From: Phaeobacter sp. A36a-5a
Lineage (GTDB): Bacteria > Pseudomonadota > Alphaproteobacteria > Rhodobacterales > Rhodobacteraceae
NCBI RefSeq assembly: GCF_037911135.1
Contig: NZ_JBBLYU010000004.1
Span: 124,001 to 188,000, forward strand
Direction: 5' to 3'
Length of the DNA stretch: 64,000 bases
Shown: positions 33,438 to 42,221 of the stretch, piece by piece
Position numbering within the stretch: position 1 is the first letter of the stretch
Layout: every line of letters starts with the position of its first letter
Notes under the pieces: model-generated
What the model was told of the DNA's origin: nothing
Databases searched by the model: none
What the model saw: the letters and a program-made list of their open reading frames with translations, nothing else
Program-made: the position numbers and the translations under genes

Positions 33438-34130
33438 ATGAATGGTACTGAGGTTACGACACAAACCAACCACGCGACACTGCCCTCCGGCAACCTATGT
33501 GTCCTGGTGCTGGATGACAGTGAATTTGACAGAACACGGATGCGAAGGCTGATTGCCCAAGCGGACAGATCTGTGAATGTGATCACCTGTTCGGATATCA
33601 AGGACTTTGAAAGAGCACTGGACGAGAATAACGTCGACCTCTGCCTGATTGACCATCAGCTGCGCGACGCCTCGGGGCTGGATGCCGTCGCCGTGGTCAA
33701 ACAGCAACTGGAGACCGCGGAGGTCCCGGTGGTCATGATCTCCGGTCGTGAAGATACAGAAGCGGTTGTCAGTTCGATCCGCGCCGGCTGTGTCGACTAC
33801 ATCGGAAAGGGCAATCTGACGGCTGAAAAACTTCATGGTGTGATCTACAATTCCATCGCTGAAACCTTCTCCAACCCGGCCATGAAAGCCGAGGTGCAGG
33901 AAGCAACCCGTAATGTGATCCGTGGCATGGCTGAAGGCTGCATCAGCGAGCTGCAACCCAAACTGCGGCGCATGTACCGTCAGATCTCCTTTATTCGCGG
34001 CTGCCACAATCAGGGCCTGACCCCCTCCCCTGAGGCGCTGGATGAGATCGAAACCCATTGCCTGAACATCTGGCGGTTCTTCGACGAGATCGAACACTAC
34101 AGCAATAGCTTCAACGAAGTTCGCCACTAG
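33438..34130 (+). CDS. Response regulator with uncharacterised helical output domain
   Basis: A 230-residue protein. Residues ~20-140 form a receiver domain: acidic pair LVLDDSE, phosphoacceptor Asp in LCLIDHQLRD, Ser/Thr in VVMISGRED and Lys in YIGKGNLT. The remaining ~90 residues (FSNPAMKAEVQEATRNVIRGMAE, LQPKLRRMYRQISFIRG, IETHCLNIWRFFDEIEHYS) are helical and match no DNA-binding or enzyme domain that I know. It converges on a soluble kinase gene, its likely partner. Confidence 0.82.
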   Translation: MNGTEVTTQTNHATLPSGNLCVLVLDDSEFDRTRMRRLIAQADRSVNVITCSDIKDFERALDENNVDLCLIDHQLRDASGLDAVAVVKQQLETAEVPVVMISGREDTEAVVSSIRAGCVDYIGKGNLTAEKLHGVIYNSIAETFSNPAMKAEVQEATRNVIRGMAEGCISELQPKLRRMYRQISFIRGCHNQGLTPSPEALDEIETHCLNIWRFFDEIEHYSNSFNEVRH

Positions 34131-34137
34131 GTGGATC

Positions 34138-34166
34138 ACCTCACCGCGGCTCAGCCACGGTGAGGT
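34138..34166. terminator. Hairpin between convergent genes
   Basis: Perfect 9-base stem 34138-34146 against 34158-34166. It spans the stop of the minus-strand kinase gene and lies 8 bases after the response-regulator stop. No strong T-run, so a weak bidirectional terminator. Confidence 0.45.
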
Positions 34167-34870
34167 TGCTTCAGACGCACCCGAATAGTCGCCCCGTGCC
34201 GATTGGTCCGGGGCGACAACGCGTCTACAAGACCGCCATAGCTATCGGCAAGGCGCCGCAGGATCGCCAACCCCATGCCTGCCCCTCCGGTGTCGGCGAT
34301 CGAGAATTTGCTCATCGGATCAAAAATCCGTTCCAGCTTGCCTGCTGGAATTCCGACACCATCGTCTCGCACCAGCATCTCCCACATGCCGTCGTGGCAG
34401 CGGCCAACCACGGCAATGCGCACCGGCCCCGGGTTATGACCGGCCGCATTTCCCAGCAGGATCAGGAACATCGACATCAGGGCATCGGGGTTCATGTCAA
34501 TCTCAGGCGGATCGAACCGCGCCCGCACCCGCAGGCCATCTGGCAGATTCAGCGCCGCAATCGCACGATCAAGGCAAGCTTGAACCGACACGTTCTCCGT
34601 CTCCCGGTATCCGGTCTTGGAATATCGCGACAGCTGGTCAAGCATCATATTGAGCTTCTCGGCGTGCTGCCGCATCAGATCAAGGGATTGCGCCGGGGCT
34701 TCCGGCAGGGTCAGGCCTGCGTCCTCCAAATCCTCCCCAATCCAGTTCGGCAGTTCGGCAAGCGCCCTCACCGACCCCCGCAGATCATGCACGATTTTGT
34801 AGACTACTTCCATCATCGCCTGATCGCGCGTGGTCTGGCCAGCCGCCTGGTCGGGGGTATCATGTTTCAT
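34151..34870 (-). CDS. Soluble sensor-less histidine kinase
   Basis: A 239-residue cytoplasmic histidine kinase with no membrane segment or sensor domain. The DHp helix holds YKIVHDLRGSVRALAELPNW (phosphoacceptor His); the ATP domain has LLGNAAGHNPGP (N box), VRDDGVGIPAGKLERIFDPMSKF (G1/F) and GGAGMGLAILRRL (G2). ATG 34870 overlaps the solute-binding-protein gene by 11 bases, so the two are translationally coupled. This suggests it reports, directly or through the large membrane kinase nearby, on the periplasmic protein. Confidence 0.87.
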   Translation of the reverse strand: MKHDTPDQAAGQTTRDQAMMEVVYKIVHDLRGSVRALAELPNWIGEDLEDAGLTLPEAPAQSLDLMRQHAEKLNMMLDQLSRYSKTGYRETENVSVQACLDRAIAALNLPDGLRVRARFDPPEIDMNPDALMSMFLILLGNAAGHNPGPVRIAVVGRCHDGMWEMLVRDDGVGIPAGKLERIFDPMSKFSIADTGGAGMGLAILRRLADSYGGLVDALSPRTNRHGATIRVRLKQPHRG

Positions 34871-36257
34871 CGCGGAGCGCCTTTCGAAGTTCGGCAGGAT
34901 AGGTGTCACGCAGGGCCATCCAGCGGCGCGCCTGCAACGTGGCACCCGCACGATCCGTTGTCGCACGCCAGGACTGGGCCACATTGTTGAGCGCGACCTC
35001 CGGCGTGGCGTCACCCGCCAGCGCAAGCTGAAGCCAATAGGACAAAGCGTCGAAATACTCCCCCCGCCGCGCCAGATAGAGATCGGGCATCGACGAGCGC
35101 ATTGCCTGTTCATGCACACTCAGGAACTGTGCGCCATAGGCATCGACGATTGCGGGATCCTGATATTGATCGGTCCGGAAAGGGTCAAAAAAACCGCCCG
35201 TCTGCGCGATCGCCTCGGCACCGACTTTCTGCGAAACGGCATTCACGCAAAACTGATATGCGAGCTCGGGCTGCCTTGAATTTTTGGCGACGACGTAACT
35301 CCACCCCCAGTTGAAATACGACATGGGCACCAACGCCCCATTGATGCGCCCACCGGGCAGCGAGGCGTTGACCAGATTATCGCGCATCGCCGAGTCCGGC
35401 GCATAGAGGCTTTTCTGTGTCCCGCCCCAACCGATATTGGCGTAGATGTCACCCTCCCGGTACCGTGCCCAATTGGCAAAGAGGCCCAGGTCGGCCCCAA
35501 CCAGATGGGCGCTCGAGGCGATCATCTCTTCCAATGCGGCGACGCCCTGGGCACCGGCAATCTGCGGCTCCATCGTCGGTGAAAACGGCCAGGCCCCCTT
35601 GGCGTGGAACCGGGCCCACCATTCCCAGGCCACCTTGTCGGCAGCGCGGAACAGGCAGCCGCCATAGCGTCCCGCATCCGGGTCGTGAAAGAACGCCATC
35701 TGGCGGTCCAGCTCTTCCCAAGTCGCCGGTGTTGTCAGGTCTGTCCCGGTCTGATCCGCATATTTCTGTCTTAACTCAGGGTTCTCCATAAACCTTTTGT
35801 TATAAAACATTAAAAACACGTCACCGTCGGTTTGATACCCCCAGAGCCGGTCATCGAAAACATCACCGCTGGTATACATCATCGCGTCGGTCAGATCCTG
35901 CGGCGCATATTGCTGCGCCAGCCCGTCCAGGGGCAGGATCGCCTCCGCCTCGACAAGATCGGGGATTCCAAACGTTGCAGGCAGCGCCACATCGACACCG
36001 ACGTCATTGAGCATTGCCTCCAGCGTCAACACCGCATTAATCTCTCCCACACCGACAACGACCAATTCCGTACGGCAGCCACATAACGCTTCGAAACTCT
36101 TGGCAACCGGGGCCAGATTCGCCTCTGCCCCATGAGGGGTCAGAATACGCAACAGGTTGGGAGACTGGGGATCAGTCGCAGCACGTCCGGCTGCAGGCAG
36201 GCCACCGCCCACCCCCAACGCCAGCGCATGCGTGGTAAAGGCGCGTCTTGTGAACAT
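34860..36257 (-). CDS. Orphan ABC-type solute-binding protein
   Basis: A 465-residue extracellular solute-binding protein (family 1, sugar/oligosaccharide type). Signal peptide with twin-arginine character (TRRAFTTHALALG, cleavage near GRAA). Features include DGDVFLMFYNKRFMENPELRQKYA, TPATWEELDRQMAFF and NIGWGGTQKSLYAPDS. No permease or ATPase gene is near. It is coupled to a histidine kinase gene downstream and divergent from a second kinase, so a role as a periplasmic ligand sensor is more likely than transport. That reading is inferred. Confidence 0.85.
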   Translation of the reverse strand: MFTRRAFTTHALALGVGGGLPAAGRAATDPQSPNLLRILTPHGAEANLAPVAKSFEALCGCRTELVVVGVGEINAVLTLEAMLNDVGVDVALPATFGIPDLVEAEAILPLDGLAQQYAPQDLTDAMMYTSGDVFDDRLWGYQTDGDVFLMFYNKRFMENPELRQKYADQTGTDLTTPATWEELDRQMAFFHDPDAGRYGGCLFRAADKVAWEWWARFHAKGAWPFSPTMEPQIAGAQGVAALEEMIASSAHLVGADLGLFANWARYREGDIYANIGWGGTQKSLYAPDSAMRDNLVNASLPGGRINGALVPMSYFNWGWSYVVAKNSRQPELAYQFCVNAVSQKVGAEAIAQTGGFFDPFRTDQYQDPAIVDAYGAQFLSVHEQAMRSSMPDLYLARRGEYFDALSYWLQLALAGDATPEVALNNVAQSWRATTDRAGATLQARRWMALRDTYPAELRKALRDET

Positions 36258-36367
36258 GGGGATCCTCGCGGTTGGCTATATGTCGTCAAACCTATCGTCG
36301 CCCAGTTAACGGCTGGTAAACCTCTCAACCTTATGTTGAGTCTCGCAAACAGCAAAAGGGACCCGCA

Positions 36368-38239
36368 GTGTCGCTAACCGCACGCCTAAGATCCTGTGTC
36401 GTCATCTGCCTCGCGTCGATCTGTGTCGCGATGTATACGGAGTGGAACGACCTTAGCCGTATTGAGCGCAAGACGGAAAACCTGTCGGACCGCACCATCC
36501 CCCTACTGGACAGGATCGCCGATCTTGGCGACCTGCAACATGGGCTGGAGGTGACATTGGCGAGGATCCGGCTCGTCGACGAACCGGATGGGCTAAAGGC
36601 GCTCGGACAGCGGCTCGACACGCTTGCACAGCTCTTTCGCGACAATTTCAGCGATCAGACAGATACAGTCACCAACGGTCCGTCCCCTGCAGATGCCGAT
36701 GTCTTCCAAAAGGTTGTCAAAGGTCGGCAAGACCTCGTCGCCCAGTATGACCGGCTGGAGGCGCTTATCTCACAGGCGGCCTCCAAGATCCTGGCCCTGG
36801 AGAAATCCATCATTGTCGCGCAGATCGAGTTCGGCAATCAACAGCGTGGCACCGAGAGTTCGAGCCAGTCGTATTCCTGGGCAATCGACACCGCCAAAAC
36901 CCTTGGGGAGGTCTCCGGCAGCGTTGCATCGCTTGCCATCCTGACCAAGGATTTCTCCATTGATACCGGCGAAAAACACAGCGCGGAGAGTCAGCGCCTC
37001 GTCGCCCAGATCAATACTCTTGCCTCCCGCCTTGCCCGGCTCAAAAACATCGATGCGCGTCACGAGATTGCCGGTGTGCTGGTCGACTATCGCAAGATAA
37101 TGCTTGGCCCGGATGGCGTCGTCGAAGGATTGTCGCAGTTACAGATCAGCGAAGCGCAACAGGATCGTCTTTACAAAGAGGCTGAAGCCGTCCTGAACCG
37201 CATCGGCACCTGGAGCAGGTCGAACACGCAGCGTGCGGCGATGGAGTTTCGACAAAGCGCGGCAGAAACCACGCGCATCGTGGAACGCATTCGCTTTGTC
37301 GATGTCGCTTTCAACATGTGTATGCTGTTGATTTCTCTGGCGCTTTTGTGGTTCATGATCGAGGTTCGCATGATCTCGCGCATCCATCGCCTGACCCGCC
37401 ATATCCAGCGCATGTCCCGCGGCGAGCTCGACGACCCGATCAACACCAGCGGCTCGGACGAAATCTCGGAGATCGCAAAGGCTGTCGAGAAATCACGCCT
37501 CACCGCCGCTGCGCTGAAGCGCTCGAACGAGGAGCTGGAGAGATTTGCCTATGTGGCCGCACATGACCTGCGTGCGCCATTGCGGGCGATTTCAAATCTG
37601 ATCGAATGGACCGAAGAAGACTTTGCCGATGAGATGCCGGCCGATGCGCAAAAGAATATCGGATTGATCCGCAATCGCACGGACAGACTATCCAGCCATC
37701 TGTCGGCGCTGCTGGATTATGCACGTGCAGGACAGATCGAGGGCGAACACGGCGCATTCAGCCTGACGCATTTTGCAGATGAGCTGCGGCTCTATTTCAA
37801 TTCCAACCCAGAATTCGAAATCAAGGTCGAGCAGGATTGCGGTCCCTTCGGTGCATATCTGACACCGTTGAAAACCATCCTGATCAATCTTGTCAGCAAT
37901 GCCAGCAAGCATCACGACAGATCATCGGGCACCATCCGCATCAGCAGCGAACTCTACCCGAACTACGTGGAAATCACCGTTGCCGACGATGGTCCGGGCA
38001 TCCCGAAACAATACCAGGAGCAGATTTTCGTGCTGTTTCAAACGCTGAAATCCCGTGATGAAGTCGAAGGGTCCGGCCTGGGTCTGGCTCTTGTGCAAAA
38101 ACTTGCCAGATCACTGGGTGGCAGCGTTTCTGTAGTTTCCAATCCGGAGGTGGCGCGCGGCACCGTGTTCACGGTCCGGATCCCGCTCAACTCCAAATCA
38201 AAGAAACCGCTGAATGACATCCAAGGATTGGCCGCATGA
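36368..38239 (+). CDS. Membrane sensor histidine kinase
   Basis: A 623-residue kinase. Membrane segments near residues 8-24 and 318-336 flank a ~290-residue, largely helical periplasmic domain. A HAMP-like segment (RIHRLTRHIQRMSRGELDDPINTSGSDEISEI) leads to LERFAYVAAHDLRAPLRAISNLIEW (phosphoacceptor His) and a complete ATPase domain (LVSNASKHHD, DDGPGIPKQYQEQIFVLF, GSGLGLALVQKLA). GTG start, AAGGGA upstream. It overlaps the next response regulator by 4 bases and is divergent from the orphan solute-binding protein, which may be its periplasmic ligand partner, as in TorT-TorS-like systems. Confidence 0.9.
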   Translation: MSLTARLRSCVVICLASICVAMYTEWNDLSRIERKTENLSDRTIPLLDRIADLGDLQHGLEVTLARIRLVDEPDGLKALGQRLDTLAQLFRDNFSDQTDTVTNGPSPADADVFQKVVKGRQDLVAQYDRLEALISQAASKILALEKSIIVAQIEFGNQQRGTESSSQSYSWAIDTAKTLGEVSGSVASLAILTKDFSIDTGEKHSAESQRLVAQINTLASRLARLKNIDARHEIAGVLVDYRKIMLGPDGVVEGLSQLQISEAQQDRLYKEAEAVLNRIGTWSRSNTQRAAMEFRQSAAETTRIVERIRFVDVAFNMCMLLISLALLWFMIEVRMISRIHRLTRHIQRMSRGELDDPINTSGSDEISEIAKAVEKSRLTAAALKRSNEELERFAYVAAHDLRAPLRAISNLIEWTEEDFADEMPADAQKNIGLIRNRTDRLSSHLSALLDYARAGQIEGEHGAFSLTHFADELRLYFNSNPEFEIKVEQDCGPFGAYLTPLKTILINLVSNASKHHDRSSGTIRISSELYPNYVEITVADDGPGIPKQYQEQIFVLFQTLKSRDEVEGSGLGLALVQKLARSLGGSVSVVSNPEVARGTVFTVRIPLNSKSKKPLNDIQGLAA

Positions 38240-38673
38240 CCAATAAAGAATCCGTTACATTCCTGATTGTCGATGACGATGAAGTGGCTGTCATGGCCAT
38301 CAAACGCGCCTTGAAAAAGCTGCGTCTCGTGAACCCGGTAGAGGTCGTGGGCGACGGGCAGGAAGCACTGGACCTGTTGCGCGGCGTGAACGCTGCCGCG
38401 CTGGAGCGCCCCTATATCATCCTGCTTGATCTGAATATGCCGCGCATGGGTGGCCTGGAATTCCTGGCAGAGGTCCGGGAAGACAAGGAACTGGCAAATT
38501 CCGTGATCTTTGTTCTGACAACCTCCGATGCGCCTTCCGATATCGCGGTCGCTTATGAGCACAAAATCGCAGGCTATATCGTGAAAGAAAACGCCTATGA
38601 CGCCGTCAAATCGGCCGTTGAAATGCTGGGCGCCTATGTCGAGATTGTGTCGCTTGAAAACAAGCTGAGATGA
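38236..38673 (+). CDS. Single-domain response regulator (Rcp1-like)
   Basis: A 145-residue stand-alone receiver domain: LIVDDDEVAV, phosphoacceptor in IILLDLNMPRMGG, FVLTTSDAPSDI and IVKENAYD. The RALKKLRLVNPVEVVGDGQEALDLLRG segment is typical of Rcp1-like regulators paired with HisKA kinases of the AAHDLRAPL type. It has no output domain and likely passes phosphate to another protein, perhaps the nearby soluble kinase or the other regulator. Start overlaps the kinase stop (ATGA). Confidence 0.92.
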   Translation: MTNKESVTFLIVDDDEVAVMAIKRALKKLRLVNPVEVVGDGQEALDLLRGVNAAALERPYIILLDLNMPRMGGLEFLAEVREDKELANSVIFVLTTSDAPSDIAVAYEHKIAGYIVKENAYDAVKSAVEMLGAYVEIVSLENKLR

Positions 38674-39716
38674 CACCGGTCAGCGGATCAATGCTGTTGG
38701 CGCCAGCTTGCCGAAAAGGCGGGCCCTTACAATCTGTGCGGTCCATGAACGCAACGGCGGGAGAAGACTGATATTCCCGGCGCCATCGATGGCAGCATTC
38801 GTATGGCCGATGCCCCGGCGCGACTGAACTCTAATGGCGTAGCTACTCTGGCGGCGGCGCTGTTTCTTCATGGCGATATCTAGCCCCGACGCCCCCGTGG
38901 TGGCCCCCGCCCCTCAAGGCATATGGCAATACCAAGCTGTCGCTGGACCAGATGCACCTGAATGGTCTCCGGGATGCGGGCTCAATCCGTTCGGAGGCCG
39001 CGCATTCCAGTCCGAATTCTGACCACGGATCGACAGCTTGCGGCCTGACATCGGTGATCGGGAAGATTTTCCGATCCAGAGACGCTCAAATCTGCGCGAC
39101 ACATCCCATGTTGGAACGCGCGCATTCGAAAGACGCGCAAGATTGGAAAACGGGTCGGGCCCTGTGCTCAAACCTGCAATCGTTCTAGATTGCGACCATA
39201 CAGATTGGCCGCATGGCAGAGCGGGATCGCCCGCTGCACCCTCAGCCCCAACGCATGCGTGGTCTTCCGGTCAACTCTGAACCAACCTGCGCGCCGGTCA
39301 ACAGCGCTGCTCTGCGCGTGCAGCCGGTTGCCCGCCCCACGGTTGTCGCACAAGTCTGCGGACCGCAGCCCCTACATCACCGTCAGCCACTCAACCAGTC
39401 ACTCAACCTATTCCAATGCAATCATACCGGTGAAACCGACCCGCGCCAGCTGGCGCGGGATATCAGTCTTCGACGGTTTGCCCCAGTTCGCACCAACCAT
39501 CAGATCCCGCGCAGCAAGTTCAGCGCAGAACCAGTCTGGTCAGCCCTCTTTTCCAGCAGGATCAACCTCTTAACTGGGGTGACGTGACCCAGCCTAACCC
39601 TACATTTGCCTCCCCGCCATGGGCCAGCAAAACCCCGCGTGCGCGCCATGGACGGCGCCAAGGGCATGACCGGCCATCCGGGACGCCCCAGAACCACGCC
39701 TGCCCAGACGCGGGCA
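38674..39716. other. 1.04-kb stretch without recognisable genes
   Basis: Only short overlapping ORFs on both strands (none over about 130 codons), rich in Arg/Pro/Ser and with no recognisable domain. No terminator, tRNA or repeat stands out. The length is unusual for this gene-dense window and may reflect decayed coding sequence, but I could not identify a parent gene. Confidence 0.6.
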
Positions 39717-40694
39717 TCATTTCAGCGTCAGCACAACAAACAGCGTCCCCGCAATCCCTGCAAAGATGGTGAGCCAAATGAGCCCCACCAGCTCGGTCGT
39801 GCTTTCCGCTTCAAGCTGGTTGGCCAGCGAGATGATTTCAGCGGTGACATTCCTCTCTTCCCTGCGCAGAAAGTCGATCCATTCCGTCGACGCCGCGACC
39901 CAGCGCTCGCTGTTGAGAGCCGCCGGCCCGGAGGCCGCTTTTGCTGACCTGATGGTATCACGCAGGTCGCTTAAGGTGAGATATTGGTCCGTCCTTTGCA
40001 GCGATGGCAGCCAGCTTCCACTTCCCTTGACGACCGCTGCTTCGGTCAACAGGATGATCTGCGCGCCGCCGAGGGCGGCAAAATGCTCCCGCAGCGCAGA
40101 AGAATTTCCCGTTTCGATGACCGCCGCGCCAGTTGCCCGCTCAAGTCCGGCCTTTTCCTTGGCTTCGCCGATCAGGAAACGCGCCTGTCGCAGCGCTTGG
40201 TATTCGGTGGAACTGTCCAGCCCGACGCTTTGTCGAGTAAGAGCCATGATGGTGCTGATGAGTTCCGTGTAGGGCCCAGCGACATCCGAAACCATGACCG
40301 GCCTATCAAAGCCGAAGCCATCGACATGCTGGCGCAGTTCCGCCAGCCGTTCCACCCCGTGAACAACGCGATCAAAGGCCAGGCTATGATCGTCGGCCAT
40401 CAGGGTGATGCGCGAAAGTGCCGAGGCGACCACCGCATCAGTCTGGCCGCGCTGACGTATCAACGCATCTGGAAAAACCCGCCCATCTGAGGAGACATAT
40501 CCGACGGAATACCCGCGCTCGCGCTGCAGCTCGTGGATCATATCGCTGATCGCGCTTTCCTCCTTCGCGGTCTGCGCGGCGTATTCCGCAAGGAGGTGGC
40601 GAGCGCGCTGCGCCACAAGCGCGCTCGCAGCGAGATACCCTGCCAGCAGGAAAAGCGGCGCAACAACCAGCAATATGGCAAGCCTGAGCGGCAT
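39717..40694 (-). CDS. NIT (nitrate/nitrite-sensing) domain membrane protein without output domain
   Basis: A 325-residue protein: N-terminal membrane segment (LRLAILLVVAPLFLLAGYLAASAL), a ~260-residue periplasmic helical domain with NIT features (ISDMIHELQRERGYSVGYVSSDGRVF, LVKEAK-like RFLIGEAKEKAGLERATGAAVI), and a C-terminal membrane segment (LVGLIWLTIFAGIAGTLFVVL) followed by only two residues. NIT domains normally feed HAMP-linked kinases or chemoreceptors; here nothing follows. GGGGA lies 5 bases before ATG 40694. Either a genuine stand-alone sensor or a receptor that lost its output. Confidence 0.75.
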   Translation of the reverse strand: MPLRLAILLVVAPLFLLAGYLAASALVAQRARHLLAEYAAQTAKEESAISDMIHELQRERGYSVGYVSSDGRVFPDALIRQRGQTDAVVASALSRITLMADDHSLAFDRVVHGVERLAELRQHVDGFGFDRPVMVSDVAGPYTELISTIMALTRQSVGLDSSTEYQALRQARFLIGEAKEKAGLERATGAAVIETGNSSALREHFAALGGAQIILLTEAAVVKGSGSWLPSLQRTDQYLTLSDLRDTIRSAKAASGPAALNSERWVAASTEWIDFLRREERNVTAEIISLANQLEAESTTELVGLIWLTIFAGIAGTLFVVLTLK

Positions 40695-40722
40695 GATTTC
40701 CCCAATCCGATGAGACACCGTT

Positions 40723-40747
40723 GGAACAATTATAGGGATAATTCGTT
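40723..40747 (+). promoter_or_regulatory. EcfG-type box, target unclear
   Basis: GGAAC at 40723-40727, 16 bases, CGTT at 40744-40747. The next plus-strand gene (gap) starts 360 bases on, so it may drive gap, an unseen RNA, or be a chance match. Confidence 0.4.
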
Positions 40748-41021
40748 TACCATACACTACCAAAACGTGTATCATTTCAGTTTCCTCAGCGCAGGGTCTA
40801 GAGCCGCGGCTTCCAGCCCCGCCGGATCGGCTGTCGTTCAGGACCGGCAGCAGCGGCGTGAGAGGCGCAGACAGATCGCGCACAGCGGCACCTGCGCAGG
40901 CCCCCTTTCTGGCTTGCCGTGTAAACGCATCCCCTCCTGCTGTGATGTGCTACACTGATGCTTCGGGCAGCGGCATTACGCGCCAATCCGCTGACCGGCG
41001 AACGGGCTTGATTTTTGCAAC

Positions 41022-41035
41022 TGTTAGCGATAACG
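41022..41035. promoter_or_regulatory. LacI-family-type operator before gap
   Basis: TGTTAGCGATAACG contains the dyad GTTA-GCGA-TAAC with the central CG typical of LacI-family sites. In Rhodobacter a LacI-type regulator of central carbon metabolism (CceR) uses sites of this kind; assignment is by analogy. Confidence 0.5.
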
Positions 41036-41106
41036 ATGCGGCAATTGTCAGGCCACCGGGCGCGCCCGTCGAAGGCTGAACCCCTATCACCATCGGAGTT
41101 GCACAG

Positions 41107-42114
41107 ATGACCTTGAAAATTGCGATCAATGGATTTGGACGAATTGGCCGTGGCGTTTTGCGCGCCTTGCTGGAGAGCAACGCCGACGATATCTCGGTTG
41201 TGGCGATCAACGATCTGTCGCCTGCGGAAACCCTGGCGCATCTGTTGAAATACGATAGTGTCCATGGCCGCCTGCGGAACGAGGTGACCGTCGACGGCGA
41301 TACGATGACTGTCGGCAATCACAGCATCCGCCTGACGGCGATCCGTAATCCCGAGGATCTGCCCTGGCAGGACGTTGATATCGCCTATGAATGCACCGGC
41401 CTGTTCACCAGCCGCGAGACTGCTGCCAAGCATCTGCAAAACGGCTCCAAACGTGTCCTGATCTCCGCCCCCGGCAAGGAGGTCGATCGCACCGTGGTGT
41501 TCGGGGTCAATCACAAGGATCTGACCAAGGACGACGTCATTGTCTCCAACGCCTCCTGCACCACCAATTGTCTGGCCCCGGTGGCAAAGGTTCTGGACGA
41601 TACATTCGGCATTAAGACCGGGTATATGACCACGATCCATGCCTATACCGGTGATCAGCCGACCCATGACACCAGCCACAAGGATCTTTACCGCGCCCGT
41701 GCCGCGGCGCTGTCGATGATCCCGACCTCAACAGGCGCAGCCCGCGCGATTTCGGAGGTCCTGCCGCATCTGAAAGGCCGCCTGGAGGGTTCAGCAATCC
41801 GCGTGCCGACCCCGAATGTTTCGGTGGTTGATCTCAGCTTCATTCCTGAAAAACCTGCCACTGTTGAGACAATCAACGAGGCGATGAAGGCTGCCGCGGC
41901 GGGCGATCTGGCAGGGATCCTGTCCTATGAGACGGACCCGCTGGTCTCCATCGACTTCAACCACGACCCGCATTCCTCCTGTTTTGCGGCACCACAGACC
42001 GCGGTTACCGCCGAGGGGCTGGTCCGCGTTGTCAGCTGGTATGACAACGAATGGGGCTTCTCCAACCGGATGGTCGACACCGGCCGCCACATGGGCAAGG
42101 TGATGAACGGCTAA
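41107..42114 (+). CDS. gap: Glyceraldehyde-3-phosphate dehydrogenase, type I
   Basis: A 335-residue GAPDH. NAD fold INGFGRIGRGVLRAL at the start, catalytic Cys in SNASCTTNCLAPVAKVL, His in GYMTTIHAYTGDQ, and WYDNEWGFSNRM at the C-terminal end. It interconverts glyceraldehyde-3-phosphate and 1,3-bisphosphoglycerate. Stands alone as a single-gene unit with a LacI-like palindrome upstream and a clear terminator. INDLSPAETLAHLLKYDSVHG agrees with NAD-preferring enzymes. Confidence 0.97.
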   Translation: MTLKIAINGFGRIGRGVLRALLESNADDISVVAINDLSPAETLAHLLKYDSVHGRLRNEVTVDGDTMTVGNHSIRLTAIRNPEDLPWQDVDIAYECTGLFTSRETAAKHLQNGSKRVLISAPGKEVDRTVVFGVNHKDLTKDDVIVSNASCTTNCLAPVAKVLDDTFGIKTGYMTTIHAYTGDQPTHDTSHKDLYRARAAALSMIPTSTGAARAISEVLPHLKGRLEGSAIRVPTPNVSVVDLSFIPEKPATVETINEAMKAAAAGDLAGILSYETDPLVSIDFNHDPHSSCFAAPQTAVTAEGLVRVVSWYDNEWGFSNRMVDTGRHMGKVMNG

Positions 42115-42143
42115 GCGCGCGGAAGATGCGCTGACAGAACAGG

Positions 42144-42170
42144 AAAGGGCTGCCACTGGCAGCCCTTTTT
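42144..42170 (+). terminator. gap terminator
   Basis: 11-base stem 42144-42154 against 42158-42168, loop of 3, ending in a T-run. Confidence 0.9.
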
Positions 42171-42221
42171 GCGTTGAACTCTCAGGCCTTGCCCACCCCT
42201 CGCGGGAAGGCCCTTATGCCG

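Larger units (their letters stand above)
40695..41106. other. Gene-free region before gap
   Basis: 412 bases with no convincing gene. Contains a perfect EcfG-type box pointing right at 40723 and a LacI-type palindrome at 41022, then a GGAG ribosome site for gap. Confidence 0.6.

Noticed and set aside
38680-38871. 63-codon minus-strand ORF as a transposase remnant
   Set aside because: The translation is basic and Arg-rich but contains no DDE or other transposase motif.
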